Shown here piece by piece: positions 30,706-40,122 of a stretch of 64,000 nucleotides of DNA (position 1 is its first letter; each line of letters starts with the position of its first letter). The DNA is from a virus. The position numbers were made by a program, and so were the translations under genes. The notes beneath the pieces were generated by a model. It was given only the letters and a program-made list of their open reading frames with translations, ran no database searches and had not been told where the DNA came from. Where the stretch lies: positions 1 to 64,000 of the IMG/VR virus record IMGVR_UViG_3300033064_003894. One strand, 5' to 3'.

Positions 30706-31186
30706 CCGAATGAGCTGATAAGGCTTTTTCAAACCTGTACCAGTATTCATTCGTAGAGATTTTACGGTTTCCACGAGGTCCACCGTTATGGATCCGAGCG
30801 CAGGTTTCCCAGTCTCGGTTTTCCCATGCATCATAAGCGTACCTTTGCATGTACGCCATGACAACTCTTTCAGCGTATTTCCTGTCACGGCAATCGCTGT
30901 ATCCTCCGATGAACGACTTGTCGTACTCGGTTGCATCAATCCAGTAAACCTCCCAAATCTGGAATGGTCCAATTGCTTTTCCTCCATCGCCATCAGGAGG
31001 CGAGTCCATTCCAGAAGATTCGACAGAGGCTAGAGCGTCAAAGAATTCCTTGTAAGGGTCTTCTTTTTCGTTTACAGACTCTTTCTCAACATCTACGTTC
31101 ACTGGATCTACGTGCTTAACGCCACAAGACATCAGCATCGAAGTGATCCATATGATTGCGATTAACAATTCAGTTTTGTTCCACAT
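30695..31186 (-). CDS. lipoprotein-signal i-type (destabilase-like) lysozyme
   Basis: 163 aa. The N terminus (MWNKTELLIAIIWITSMLMS then Cys21) is a signal peptide with a lipobox-like LMSC. The catalytic-domain blocks ALASVESSGMDS (E56 candidate acid), AIGPFQIWEVYWIDA and CARIHNGGPRG match the pattern I know from invertebrate-type lysozymes and bacterial relatives. It should cleave peptidoglycan after export and lipid anchoring. That is unlike usual cytoplasmic endolysins and removes the need for a holin. Strong AAGGAGG precedes the ATG. Confidence 0.75.
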   Translation of the reverse strand: MWNKTELLIAIIWITSMLMSCGVKHVDPVNVDVEKESVNEKEDPYKEFFDALASVESSGMDSPPDGDGGKAIGPFQIWEVYWIDATEYDKSFIGGYSDCRDRKYAERVVMAYMQRYAYDAWENRDWETCARIHNGGPRGNRKISTNEYWYRFEKALSAHSGAP

Positions 31187-31206
31187 TTGTTTGTCCTCCT
31201 TAATAG

Positions 31207-31214
31207 TTTATACC
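31207..31214 (-). promoter_or_regulatory. -10 octamer GGTATAAA for the lysozyme operon
   Basis: It overlaps the TAA stop of the upstream gene (31208-31210). A 20-nt leader with AAGGAGG follows. Confidence 0.6.
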
Positions 31215-31687
31215 AACGAAATTACTGAATTTAAGAACTCTTCAGAGGTCTTTTTAAGTAGCTTCTCTCGCACAACACTATTGGCTACATTGAAGCCCAT
31301 TATCGAAAGTCTTGCAAGTCTATGCATTTCTGAGGCATCTATAACATTCACCTTTATAAATCTTATCATTGCCGCCCAATACCTAACTACTTCACAAAGT
31401 AACGTTTCAAAGGAAAGCGCCAGCCTTACAAGACTCTTACACGGAGAGACAGAATTTGTGTTTCTAAATTTAAGGTATTCTGCTCTATTTATAATACGCA
31501 TCATTTTTTTTAGATTCTCCTGTATTGACACAATCCCAAAAAATGACTTGCCAGAAATCTTTTCTGCCTCTCGGCATGCATCTATGGCAACCTGTATTCC
31601 GTTTGCAGAAGCAAACATCTGATCAAGAAGGTCTCTTGATATTAAATTTTTATCTGCAGTCAATCTCGTCTTATGAGAATTACCCAT
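31208..31687 (-). CDS. helical hypothetical protein
   Basis: 159 aa (MGNSHKTRLTADKNLISRDL). Long amphipathic helices (GIQVAIDACREAEKIS, SLVRLALSFETLLCEVVRYW) dominate. Monocistronic, with a leaderless-type promoter. No family recognised. Confidence 0.6.
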   Translation of the reverse strand: MGNSHKTRLTADKNLISRDLLDQMFASANGIQVAIDACREAEKISGKSFFGIVSIQENLKKMMRIINRAEYLKFRNTNSVSPCKSLVRLALSFETLLCEVVRYWAAMIRFIKVNVIDASEMHRLARLSIMGFNVANSVVREKLLKKTSEEFLNSVISLV

Positions 31688-31692
31688 AAGTG

Positions 31693-31700
31693 TTTATGCC
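31693..31700 (-). promoter_or_regulatory. -10 octamer GGCATAAA, leaderless class
   Basis: Five nt (CACTT) separate the octamer from the ATG at 31687. Confidence 0.55.
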
Positions 31701-31711
31701 GCTTAATTTGA

Positions 31712-34700
31712 CTAATTAAACATCTGAACTTTAAGAAGAACAGTCGTATGTCGCTCAATCCTTATTGATATTCCTTCATCCCATTGCTTTATATCTGAGG
31801 CTGCATAATTAAGGTCATAGAATGATATAGTTTTTGGGTCTCCTATAACGCGAGACTTTCCTCCTAGTCCTATGTATAGATCACATGGGCCATCCATTAA
31901 AGTCTGAATTTCCCAATATTTATCTTGAACGTCAAGAGCTTCGGTTAATCCAAATCCAGATGGAGCATCATCCCAAGACAGACCATATGGATCTAGTCCA
32001 TTCTCTACATTACGCGCTCTGACTATATGTGCAAACCTAGTCAAACCCTCCTCCCTGTCACATGTATCACATGGAGAAACTGCGCCTAGCCACTCAAAGA
32101 ATTCAATTGCCGCGCCCTCATACCTAAATACCATGTAATTGCCCATAAAGTTATTTATGCCCTTATCGGCTACCTGGAAGTTTGGAATGCTATTGTTTAT
32201 TAATATGTACCTTTCCGATCCATCTAAAGATTCCGTTATAAGAATATTGCATGTCCCATAACCCGTCCTGTCTACTGGAACAACCTTGTGCTGCAGGGCT
32301 TCCGCCATCAACAGATAGGCATCCTCTGTAGATTTTCCAAGAAGCTCGTTTGTTCTAAAGAATGTCCCATGAACTTTATTGTTCACTAAAGCAGTGTTCA
32401 TGGCGCTAAAATAAACGCCAGCTCTCTTGTCCGAAACCCACGGACGATCTTTAGCGTCCGGGTTCGCCTGACGTTTGAAGTCAATTGCCCATTCCGAACA
32501 CCAAACAGATGTAGAGGTAATGCCTACTCTTGGAGTTACACCATCCGACTTAAAGGCTTGCACCTTATGAACCCTCTCATGCGGCTTGAACACATCAAAA
32601 GTTACAGGATCAAACCAATAATCGTGTAAGGACTCAAACTCTGGCTGAAAACCAATATTTTCATATGCATCATATACAAATGGAAGCATATGATATAGCT
32701 GATTCCATGAAGACACTTGAAGTCCACCAAACTTAGGTACAGGTATTGTGCTTCCACCCCCTAGCGCGGTCAGCCACAATCCATCTACGTCTGCTGCCTG
32801 TCTTGCATGCACTTCTGCAGATATTGATGCGTACATATAGGCCGAGAATGTTGCATATGATTTCTGCTTGGCCCACTGATCACCGGATGAAGTTATATTT
32901 GTATAAAGCTCTTTGAACTCTATGTCAGGCTCATTCTCTAAGAAGATTCCATAAATTCTTCCAGAGTTTGAAACAGATTCAGTCGTGCACAACTCTTCTA
33001 TAAAGTCAGCCGCCCTAGATACAAACTTGTGTGTGCTATCTCCTTTCGGAAGAGTGGGTAAGTCAAAGTCATGAGGATATGCCCATAATTCATTCTTTGT
33101 TTCCACGTTAAAGCCTCTATACCCGACCATTGCGCTATAGCTAGTTTTTAACGCTTCTGATATTTGATTAAGTGCTAATTGTTGCGGGAAAGCAGGATTC
33201 TTGTATGTCCCAGGGGTTGATCTCCAAAGTGAGGCAGTGTCCGAAGAACTCCACCATGAACATACAAACTTATTAGCCCAATACTGTGTAGACCCAGCTG
33301 TATTGTATTCTCCTATACCTCCCGCTAGCTCATCCCATTTGGCCCTGAAATATTCCGTACCGCCAGTTGCATTCTGTGTACCCCAAATGGCAGTCTCATA
33401 ACTTATTGGATCCCTTGCTCCATCAGGGTCTAATACGTATCCGTCTCCAGGAAATGCTAGAGTTGATGGATATATATATGCACTATGAAATCCTGGATAT
33501 TGCTTACCATCATACTTAGAAGCAGATTCACTAATGTGATATGCATATCTGAAGCTTTCAGGATCTTCTGGAGGTACTTGCTCTTCTATAAATTCCGAAT
33601 TAAGAAGAGAAACGCCGCCATATTTTTCAGGGCACGCTACCTCTACGTGACCAGTTAGTAACCTAATACCTACAGCGTTTGAGTGCCTTGGAAGATATTC
33701 TTCTGAACCTATAGGAGTATAAGACTCAAGTGATGACATGCTGGTCCTGAAAAGCCTTACATATTCATCTATATAGTTAAATATACTAGACCCAACATTC
33801 AGTTTAAGCTCTGATTCTTTCTTATAATACTGCTCGTTGTCTGCAGCGTACTTCTTAAGAGAGAGCATTTCTGCTGCCTGCTCTAGAGAATTATACTCCT
33901 CAATTGTACCGAAATTAGGATCAGATACTTCTCGTATCATTCCGGAATATATCCCTTGACACTTTATTGCACTGCTTAGGCTTGTGCATCTCATTGTGTC
34001 GTCATTCATATTCAAGTGATACATCAAATCTCTTCCGTCTCTGTACTCGCCATCTATTTTGAAAAACGAACGTGCATTAGCGAAAAGGTTAGATCCATCC
34101 AAACTAACGTACTCTCTAGGAACAGTAAAGTTAACCCAGTCCCCAGTAGTATCTGACTTTCTATAGTTATTCCATGCGAATACAGTTGACCATCCGTGAG
34201 TAAAATCATAAATTCCAGATCCGTCGTTGTAGTGGCACGTAAAAGCCAACGCGTTTGGGTTGGTTTCTATTTGGCTCTTTACAAGTGGCCCTAAAAACCC
34301 ATTTAGAAGAATTCTGACTTTCCCATTCACAATAGTGAAAGAGGGACCTGCATCAAGAGTATACGTGTAAGTTACGCCTACCACGTCTGGGTCATATATC
34401 TTAATCTTTCTGTCATTTAGCATAGAGCTGAAATAAGCCTCTGTTTCAGCAAGCGCCCCAGATACATACGGAGAACTGCGTCTGTCGCAATTTACACCAA
34501 ACCCTTGCGGAGACTCAGTCCTAAAATCAGGGTCATTCATATAGTTTGGATCTATAATTAATTCATCTGCACCGCCAATATCTTCTACAGCCTCAATTCT
34601 TCCATTTATTGGGGCCATTATCGCCCAGGTCCCAAGCCCGATATCCCACGCGGTCTGCCTTAAAATATCCGCCGATACTCCAATTGGAGGTCCAGGATAA

Positions 34701-35371
34701 AGGTCTCCGTTAATATATACACCAAGGACTCCGTTAATATTTACAATCTCATCTCCTGTTATTACAGATAAATGGAACTCTGGACTTAGGACAAACGGCC
34801 CATCAGGTAACGGAATGCTTGTTGTAGTAAGATCCGCATTAATCGGGTTTAGAGTTCCAAATATACCAAGCTGCTTATAAAAGTCGTCTATAGGCGGTAT
34901 GGCTGAAGATGTATTAAATCCAGGCAGGTGCGCAGGGCTATATGGTTCATCTAAACCGCCAATCCAAGGAAGACTTGCAGTGTTTCCGTTTATCACTGCT
35001 CTACTTGCGGTGTTATACATATTAGTTAAAAGATTCTGCCCCCTATAAAGAACCCAGCTTCCAGCAATCCACCAAGGATAAACGGAAGAACTTATATTCT
35101 CCAGGTGCGCGGAAAGTATGTTGAGAGAGGCTGTGTTTAGTACGTTATCAGGATCATCGACTAAATTAAGCACATCAATGACTCCATCAAGGTCACTATA
35201 ATGCCTAGCAGTCGCCTCAGCGCATGCAATCTGAAACGACTGTACCCTATTAATAATCTCGTCACGTCTTGCTATGACTGAGTCATAAGAAGAATTAGCT
35301 CCAGAGAGTCGCCCGCCTTCCAGCGGACTCCTCTCTACAAGATAACTAAGAAAGCTATTTGTTGATCCCAT
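31712..35371 (-). CDS. large tail protein with clan GH-A glycoside hydrolase-like domain
   Basis: 1219 aa. The N-terminal 700 residues are beta-rich structural sequence. From about 730 a barrel-like region appears. GIFLENEPDIEF gives a candidate acid/base at E814, SLHDYWFDP a conserved His/Tyr pair, and VWCSEWAIDFK a candidate nucleophile at E960. Spacing of 146 residues suits GH39/GH5-like enzymes. A beta-sandwich end (SIRIERHTTVLLKVQMF) follows. Last gene of the 44942-31712 operon, so probably the terminal receptor-binding depolymerase. Confidence 0.65.
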   Translation of the reverse strand: MGSTNSFLSYLVERSPLEGGRLSGANSSYDSVIARRDEIINRVQSFQIACAEATARHYSDLDGVIDVLNLVDDPDNVLNTASLNILSAHLENISSSVYPWWIAGSWVLYRGQNLLTNMYNTASRAVINGNTASLPWIGGLDEPYSPAHLPGFNTSSAIPPIDDFYKQLGIFGTLNPINADLTTTSIPLPDGPFVLSPEFHLSVITGDEIVNINGVLGVYINGDLYPGPPIGVSADILRQTAWDIGLGTWAIMAPINGRIEAVEDIGGADELIIDPNYMNDPDFRTESPQGFGVNCDRRSSPYVSGALAETEAYFSSMLNDRKIKIYDPDVVGVTYTYTLDAGPSFTIVNGKVRILLNGFLGPLVKSQIETNPNALAFTCHYNDGSGIYDFTHGWSTVFAWNNYRKSDTTGDWVNFTVPREYVSLDGSNLFANARSFFKIDGEYRDGRDLMYHLNMNDDTMRCTSLSSAIKCQGIYSGMIREVSDPNFGTIEEYNSLEQAAEMLSLKKYAADNEQYYKKESELKLNVGSSIFNYIDEYVRLFRTSMSSLESYTPIGSEEYLPRHSNAVGIRLLTGHVEVACPEKYGGVSLLNSEFIEEQVPPEDPESFRYAYHISESASKYDGKQYPGFHSAYIYPSTLAFPGDGYVLDPDGARDPISYETAIWGTQNATGGTEYFRAKWDELAGGIGEYNTAGSTQYWANKFVCSWWSSSDTASLWRSTPGTYKNPAFPQQLALNQISEALKTSYSAMVGYRGFNVETKNELWAYPHDFDLPTLPKGDSTHKFVSRAADFIEELCTTESVSNSGRIYGIFLENEPDIEFKELYTNITSSGDQWAKQKSYATFSAYMYASISAEVHARQAADVDGLWLTALGGGSTIPVPKFGGLQVSSWNQLYHMLPFVYDAYENIGFQPEFESLHDYWFDPVTFDVFKPHERVHKVQAFKSDGVTPRVGITSTSVWCSEWAIDFKRQANPDAKDRPWVSDKRAGVYFSAMNTALVNNKVHGTFFRTNELLGKSTEDAYLLMAEALQHKVVPVDRTGYGTCNILITESLDGSERYILINNSIPNFQVADKGINNFMGNYMVFRYEGAAIEFFEWLGAVSPCDTCDREEGLTRFAHIVRARNVENGLDPYGLSWDDAPSGFGLTEALDVQDKYWEIQTLMDGPCDLYIGLGGKSRVIGDPKTISFYDLNYAASDIKQWDEGISIRIERHTTVLLKVQMFN

Positions 35372-36182
35372 TGGCTTTATTTTTGTGCTCTATGAACTTA
35401 TCTCTCCATCCGCCTGGAGAGAACCACATCTCTGGCTTGAACTCGTGAACTCCAACATGTCCAGTCCAGATGTCGGCATTAAGTCCAACCTTAAGATTAT
35501 GAGACTTAAGTATCTTACAGAAGGCCAAGTCCTCACCGAGCATCTTGGTATTCATCTCATTTACCTGCATATAGAATAACTTTTTGTTCTCATTTATTTT
35601 TTCCTGTCTAAGCAAATCTAAGTCTATTATTGTACACGCTAATCCTGTATGCATTACTTCGTGAACTCCAGAAGATGGTACGTCTTCAGGAGTAAGAATG
35701 GGTTCTCCTTCATCATCTAGCCTCATTCCTACAGTAGGACTAAACGGCGGGACTCTCTTTATCGCAAGAGCTGAACACATTACAAACCCATGGTCATAGC
35801 AGTTCTTTGCTAGAGTCACAGGCGTGTGTGCAGGGAAAGTCATATCATCGTCTATAAACCACAGCCAGCGCACTCCAGCCCTAAGTGCAGTATCAAGTGT
35901 CTCTTGCCTGGCAACGTGGATAAGGCTCCCTGCGTGGCTGTAAAACGACACCTGGTTGAACTGGGTAAGGAACTGCTGAGACGAGAACAAAGACTTTACC
36001 GTTGCAGTGTAAATGCTAGGTTTCCCGGTTGGTATTGCCACCATAAGAGGCCCTTTGCACTCTTGAGGAAGTATAACTTTCTCAGAAGACTTTTCAGGCA
36101 ATCCTGGCTGGCCCTGCATAGCCATACGTGTAGGCCTGAACGGCTTATTCTTAGGCTTATTCATTTTTATTATGTTTGTCAT
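35355..36182 (-). CDS. GT-A type glycosyltransferase
   Basis: 275 aa. MVAIPTGKPSIYTATVKSLF is the nucleotide-sugar-binding start, and RWLWFIDDDMTFPAHT holds the DxD metal motif (about residues 121-124). A later acidic residue in EMNTKMLGEDLAFCKIL matches the ED-x-x-F of family-2-like enzymes. It transfers a sugar from a nucleotide donor. Being inside the tail operon (ATGA and 17-nt overlaps), it may glycosylate virion proteins; host surface or DNA modification are alternatives. Confidence 0.75.
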   Translation of the reverse strand: MTNIIKMNKPKNKPFRPTRMAMQGQPGLPEKSSEKVILPQECKGPLMVAIPTGKPSIYTATVKSLFSSQQFLTQFNQVSFYSHAGSLIHVARQETLDTALRAGVRWLWFIDDDMTFPAHTPVTLAKNCYDHGFVMCSALAIKRVPPFSPTVGMRLDDEGEPILTPEDVPSSGVHEVMHTGLACTIIDLDLLRQEKINENKKLFYMQVNEMNTKMLGEDLAFCKILKSHNLKVGLNADIWTGHVGVHEFKPEMWFSPGGWRDKFIEHKNKANGINK

Positions 36183-36745
36183 ACTATGGCTATCTTTAAA
36201 GTGGCACTCATGCCGTTAGACCTAGATTCTACCGTAACGATACTGTTCTTGTCTACATTCTCTGCAAAAAATTCTGTTGAATATGATCCGTTAAAGAAAG
36301 GCATGAAGATTGTTTTAAGCCTCCCCCTTGTGGCAGTTATCCTAACAGTCGGCTGCTTTTTTTTAGAATCCAAATATTTGTACTGAACCCCGTTAACTAG
36401 TGTCTTTATTATGATACCGCACGACATGCCCACTGGCAATGCCGGGATCATATATCGATTCTCTGATGGATCTATTCCATAATATGGAGCGTCTGCAAAA
36501 ATAAATAATCTAGGGTCCTCCAACGGAATTATTTTTCCATTAACAAACTTCCTTCGCGCCGTTCTTGGATCTTCACCCTTGAACGGAGAAATTGAAAATC
36601 CCTGAAAGCTTGTTTTTATAGACTCAAGGTCAACGCTTTTTGCTAGAGGATAAATTGATTCTATTACTTCAAGCGTGTTTGAATTATAAATAACAAGTCC
36701 GTAATCATGGAATACTCTCCTGTCTTCTTGTAGCTTATTCTTCAT
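36179..36745 (-). CDS. tail operon protein, beta-rich
   Basis: 188 aa. Beta-strand pattern with DYGLVIYNSNTLEVIESIYP near the N terminus and VTVESRSNGMSATLKIAIV at the end. Start overlaps the upstream gene by 11 nt. Likely a virion component, by position. No family recognised. Confidence 0.6.
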   Translation of the reverse strand: MKNKLQEDRRVFHDYGLVIYNSNTLEVIESIYPLAKSVDLESIKTSFQGFSISPFKGEDPRTARRKFVNGKIIPLEDPRLFIFADAPYYGIDPSENRYMIPALPVGMSCGIIIKTLVNGVQYKYLDSKKKQPTVRITATRGRLKTIFMPFFNGSYSTEFFAENVDKNSIVTVESRSNGMSATLKIAIV

Positions 36746-37334
36746 TATGCTTTAATGCGCTCATTGGTATGGTACCGCATTCATAAAGCCTACTCAAGAA
36801 TATTCCGTATTGGTCCATTTTTCTAAAATTCCAAAAGATGTCTCTTATATGCGTTGTTAGGCACCTATCCATTACGGAATCATAAATTTCCATAAAATCA
36901 GGTATAACAAAATTTCCTTTGTACGGCTCCGCTTGCCTAAACCAGTAAGATATTATAGGAGACTCGTCAGACGATGACCACCCCCAACCTTTAGAAAAAT
37001 ATGCAGTTTGCTCTGTTCCAAAGTCTCCTTTTATTTTTTTTGAATAGAGTTTTGGGAAAGATTTTGTTACGTAATTAAGGATGATCATTTTGCATAATGC
37101 TGGGTGAGAAAGAATGGCACCATCAAGATTATGTATAACCTCCCACATCTTCTCCTCTTTAAAGGTTTCATCTATTGGCTCTACTAAAACATTAGCTCCT
37201 AGATTGAATGCCACCAGATTTATCCAAAAGACGTCTGCAGCTACATCAGTAACGAAGACTCGCCCTCCGAATGAGAGGCTGTTGCTATTAGTCAATTGGG
37301 GCAAATTCTTCATCAATTCTGTACCAGTTTTCAT
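36735..37334 (-). CDS. tail operon hypothetical protein
   Basis: 199 aa from ATG 37334 (MKTGTELMKNLPQLTNSNSL). GGAG lies 6 nt upstream; ATG 37337 and GTG 37346 are alternatives. It overlaps the upstream tail protein by 47 nt. Mixed alpha/beta with WGWSSSDESPIISYWFRQA. Could be a chaperone for the large fibres, by position only. Confidence 0.55.
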   Translation of the reverse strand: MKTGTELMKNLPQLTNSNSLSFGGRVFVTDVAADVFWINLVAFNLGANVLVEPIDETFKEEKMWEVIHNLDGAILSHPALCKMIILNYVTKSFPKLYSKKIKGDFGTEQTAYFSKGWGWSSSDESPIISYWFRQAEPYKGNFVIPDFMEIYDSVMDRCLTTHIRDIFWNFRKMDQYGIFLSRLYECGTIPMSALKHNEE

Positions 37335-40122
37335 CATTATCTCCACTTAAGAATCTAGAGCCCAAGCTGCTTGTAGCTTCTGTGTCTGTTGGGCCTATAA
37401 CCATCCACTTAGCTATTTGATATATCTTTGAGTTCCCCTGCGGCTTTCCATTGTCACAGTAGATCTTTAGACCCAAATCGGCATTTGTATTCTTAGGGTC
37501 AGCTTGAGTAATTCTGGCAGTGCCAGGAGTTAGATAGCAGAATTGATATTTACAGACATTCGCTCCTCCGCTACTAGGAGCAACGATTGCTACTATATTA
37601 TTAACAGTCAGAGCCCTATAACCAATTTCATCCGATCCGAACGGAACTCCTGATTGACCAGGAGTTATAATTCCAGCATACCATCTATTTGGGTCATTCT
37701 TAATCCCCGCAATTGCTGAGCTGTTGGTAAACACCTTGTATGGAGGTTCAAATCCTATATTCCCAAAATAGATTCCGTTCTTGAATTCAGTGTCGTCTGG
37801 GTGCCTTTTTGCTGTATTTGACGAACCCTCAAATCTGCCAATCTTCCCATTGTAAAGGTTTATAACACAGCCGCCGAATGCGTATCCATGTGAATATCCA
37901 AATGTGAACTCAGTAGTCCCAACGCCACGAACAACGTTTTCTATGCACTGTACAAGACTTAGATTTTTATTTAAACCAAGCTCCTCTCTGTTAGCCAGCC
38001 ACCCAGCAAAAGAAGACTTTACCTCACCTGATGCGCTATATGACATTCCAGCAGAGAAGTCATACTCTCTTGGAGTAACGTCTGGTGCATTTGCAAAACC
38101 AAGAGCGTCTGCCCAGTTAGACATAAACGCTTGAAGCCCTCCATATGTGATTATTGGATTTTTGTCACTAATGAATTCATCTGGCTCTATGCTACCAACT
38201 GTGTAAAGGCCAGTAGACGAAGTCAAAAGCTCATCGTTGTACCCCTTAGGTGGAGTCTTTAGCTTTAGGTATCCATTGGTAGAATAGTTAATAAGACTGC
38301 TTGCGCTTAGAGCAAGTCCTGTATATATTGGCACATCAGAGAACATTCCTACAGACATGGTTAGTGTAGTTAAAAGAGAAAGAGACGCTGACGGAGCACC
38401 TGACTCCATTCCTGCTAACGATTCAAATGTTACAAAATAGTTGCCGTTAAATGTTCCAAGCGAGGTCGAGTAAAATTCCGAGTCAGCCGGCGTTGGATCC
38501 CAATGTCTTACCACTTCCTCATTAAAGACGGCTTCAGCTATTCCAGGGCTACCTATGGATTCTTCAAGGCCAGCAAATGTTGCAGAACCATCGAACGCAT
38601 GCACAGTCTTTCCTAGAAGGTAGTTAGGACGAAGAACAGCAGATACAATAGTCTTTGCCTGAGAAGAGGTGTGGGTCTGTGAGGCAAACCTTGATGTTAC
38701 AACTGGAATTGTCCCTATCTCAAAAGAGCCTGCACTTAAGTCGTTAATATAAAACTGCTTTCCAGTTTTGTCGTCGTAGTGAGGAGTAGTCGACGCGGTG
38801 CAGTTCAGATGGTTAGCATAGAAGTGGTCTGACGGACAAAGTCTTCCATCAACCCATACCTGAAGCTGTCCAGTATTCGCCATATATGGTATTTTTGAAT
38901 CAACATATTGAACTTCATCTGTAGCATGTGCAGCATTTTTGTATACAACTGGGAGAGAAAGGGCTCCAGTTATGTTTGCTTCTCTGTAGTGTGTCTGTGA
39001 CCCCTGTAAAGCCTTAACTCCTATTATAGTTATTGTAGCAATCGCAGATGCAACATATTCATCTGACGTCCAGCCGTTGTTTAATTCATTCTCCCATCCT
39101 GGACGCTTGTACAGCTCCAATGACTCTCTTTCGTCACCACCTTCTGAATATTCAGACAGAGAATATCTATCAAATCCTACAAGAGTTCCTCCACCAACTT
39201 GCACGCGATCATTTGAAAAGATAAAAGGATAAGCCTCTCCATTTATTATGTATTCTTTATTGTTCTTGCCAAACTTTAACTTGTTATTACCGCCGTCTTC
39301 TGGACTAAGAAATCCGTGGCGTTCTCTAAATACGAAGTCGTCACTAAAAAGAATGTCGATGAAAGCGTCAGCATAATCGGCAAATGTTATATCTGATCCA
39401 TCCACTCTGCCTAACGATTCAGTTGCTCTAATTAAAATAGAGCCAGGAGATTCAATAACATAGTGAGTCTCTTCTTCTAAAAGCCCACCCATGAAGAACA
39501 CAAGTATTCGATGGTCTCCCTTTGCAAGAACAATATTGTCTACAAATATTCTGTAAAAGGCGCCAACTCTTGATGCAGCAAAATCGATGGCTTTCCGAGA
39601 AAAGATTTGCGTTCCATTAGACACCATGGCAGCCAAGTCTTTCATTCGTGCACGCGTAGAAGATCTGTATGATGGGAACTGCCCAGAAGATAAAGACTTC
39701 CTCGATGACTCATTAAGAGTAATAGACGAAGGGTAGTAATATCCAATAACCGCCATCTTATTTGTGACGCTAACTGGAGAGATCATGTCAACGATTACAG
39801 GCGTATCCTCTTTGTTGTCGTTTGTGTAGGCAACAACAACCTTGGGAGCTCTTGGGCTTTCTGTATAAGAAAACACCACTGTTTCCTTTATTGATATAAG
39901 AACTCCGTCGCTTGAGAATTTCCCTGGAGAAAGCTTTATCGTCAAGTTGGCTCCAGGAGTGCTCTCTCCAAGAGAATTCACCTCTTTAATGTCTTCAAGG
40001 ATAAAGCCGTCTATTAGGAAGCTTTCTCCATATATAATCTTATGTCCCTGGTTAAGATTAGACGAGTTGTACCTCGCGCCATATGGCACGCTCTTTTCAA
40101 CAATTCCTGAATTTATGATCAT
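37288..40122 (-). CDS. large tail fibre protein, paralogue of 40119-44942
   Basis: 944 aa. The C-terminal half shares an ordered set of blocks with the 1607-aa neighbour: GTFNGNYFVTFESLAG / KIFNGNYFLTINSLMG, MSVGMFSDVPIYTG / LTVDLMSDVPLRSG, NPIITYGGLQAFMSNWADAL / NPIMTYANLASMAALWGDAL, and FTFGYSHGYAFGGCVINLYN / ANFGYGSGMMWGTCAFNMED. The N terminus is a short IDGF-type attachment region. It lacks the carbohydrate-binding-like modules of the paralogue. Confidence 0.7.
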   Translation of the reverse strand: MIINSGIVEKSVPYGARYNSSNLNQGHKIIYGESFLIDGFILEDIKEVNSLGESTPGANLTIKLSPGKFSSDGVLISIKETVVFSYTESPRAPKVVVAYTNDNKEDTPVIVDMISPVSVTNKMAVIGYYYPSSITLNESSRKSLSSGQFPSYRSSTRARMKDLAAMVSNGTQIFSRKAIDFAASRVGAFYRIFVDNIVLAKGDHRILVFFMGGLLEEETHYVIESPGSILIRATESLGRVDGSDITFADYADAFIDILFSDDFVFRERHGFLSPEDGGNNKLKFGKNNKEYIINGEAYPFIFSNDRVQVGGGTLVGFDRYSLSEYSEGGDERESLELYKRPGWENELNNGWTSDEYVASAIATITIIGVKALQGSQTHYREANITGALSLPVVYKNAAHATDEVQYVDSKIPYMANTGQLQVWVDGRLCPSDHFYANHLNCTASTTPHYDDKTGKQFYINDLSAGSFEIGTIPVVTSRFASQTHTSSQAKTIVSAVLRPNYLLGKTVHAFDGSATFAGLEESIGSPGIAEAVFNEEVVRHWDPTPADSEFYSTSLGTFNGNYFVTFESLAGMESGAPSASLSLLTTLTMSVGMFSDVPIYTGLALSASSLINYSTNGYLKLKTPPKGYNDELLTSSTGLYTVGSIEPDEFISDKNPIITYGGLQAFMSNWADALGFANAPDVTPREYDFSAGMSYSASGEVKSSFAGWLANREELGLNKNLSLVQCIENVVRGVGTTEFTFGYSHGYAFGGCVINLYNGKIGRFEGSSNTAKRHPDDTEFKNGIYFGNIGFEPPYKVFTNSSAIAGIKNDPNRWYAGIITPGQSGVPFGSDEIGYRALTVNNIVAIVAPSSGGANVCKYQFCYLTPGTARITQADPKNTNADLGLKIYCDNGKPQGNSKIYQIAKWMVIGPTDTEATSSLGSRFLSGDNDENWYRIDEEFAPID

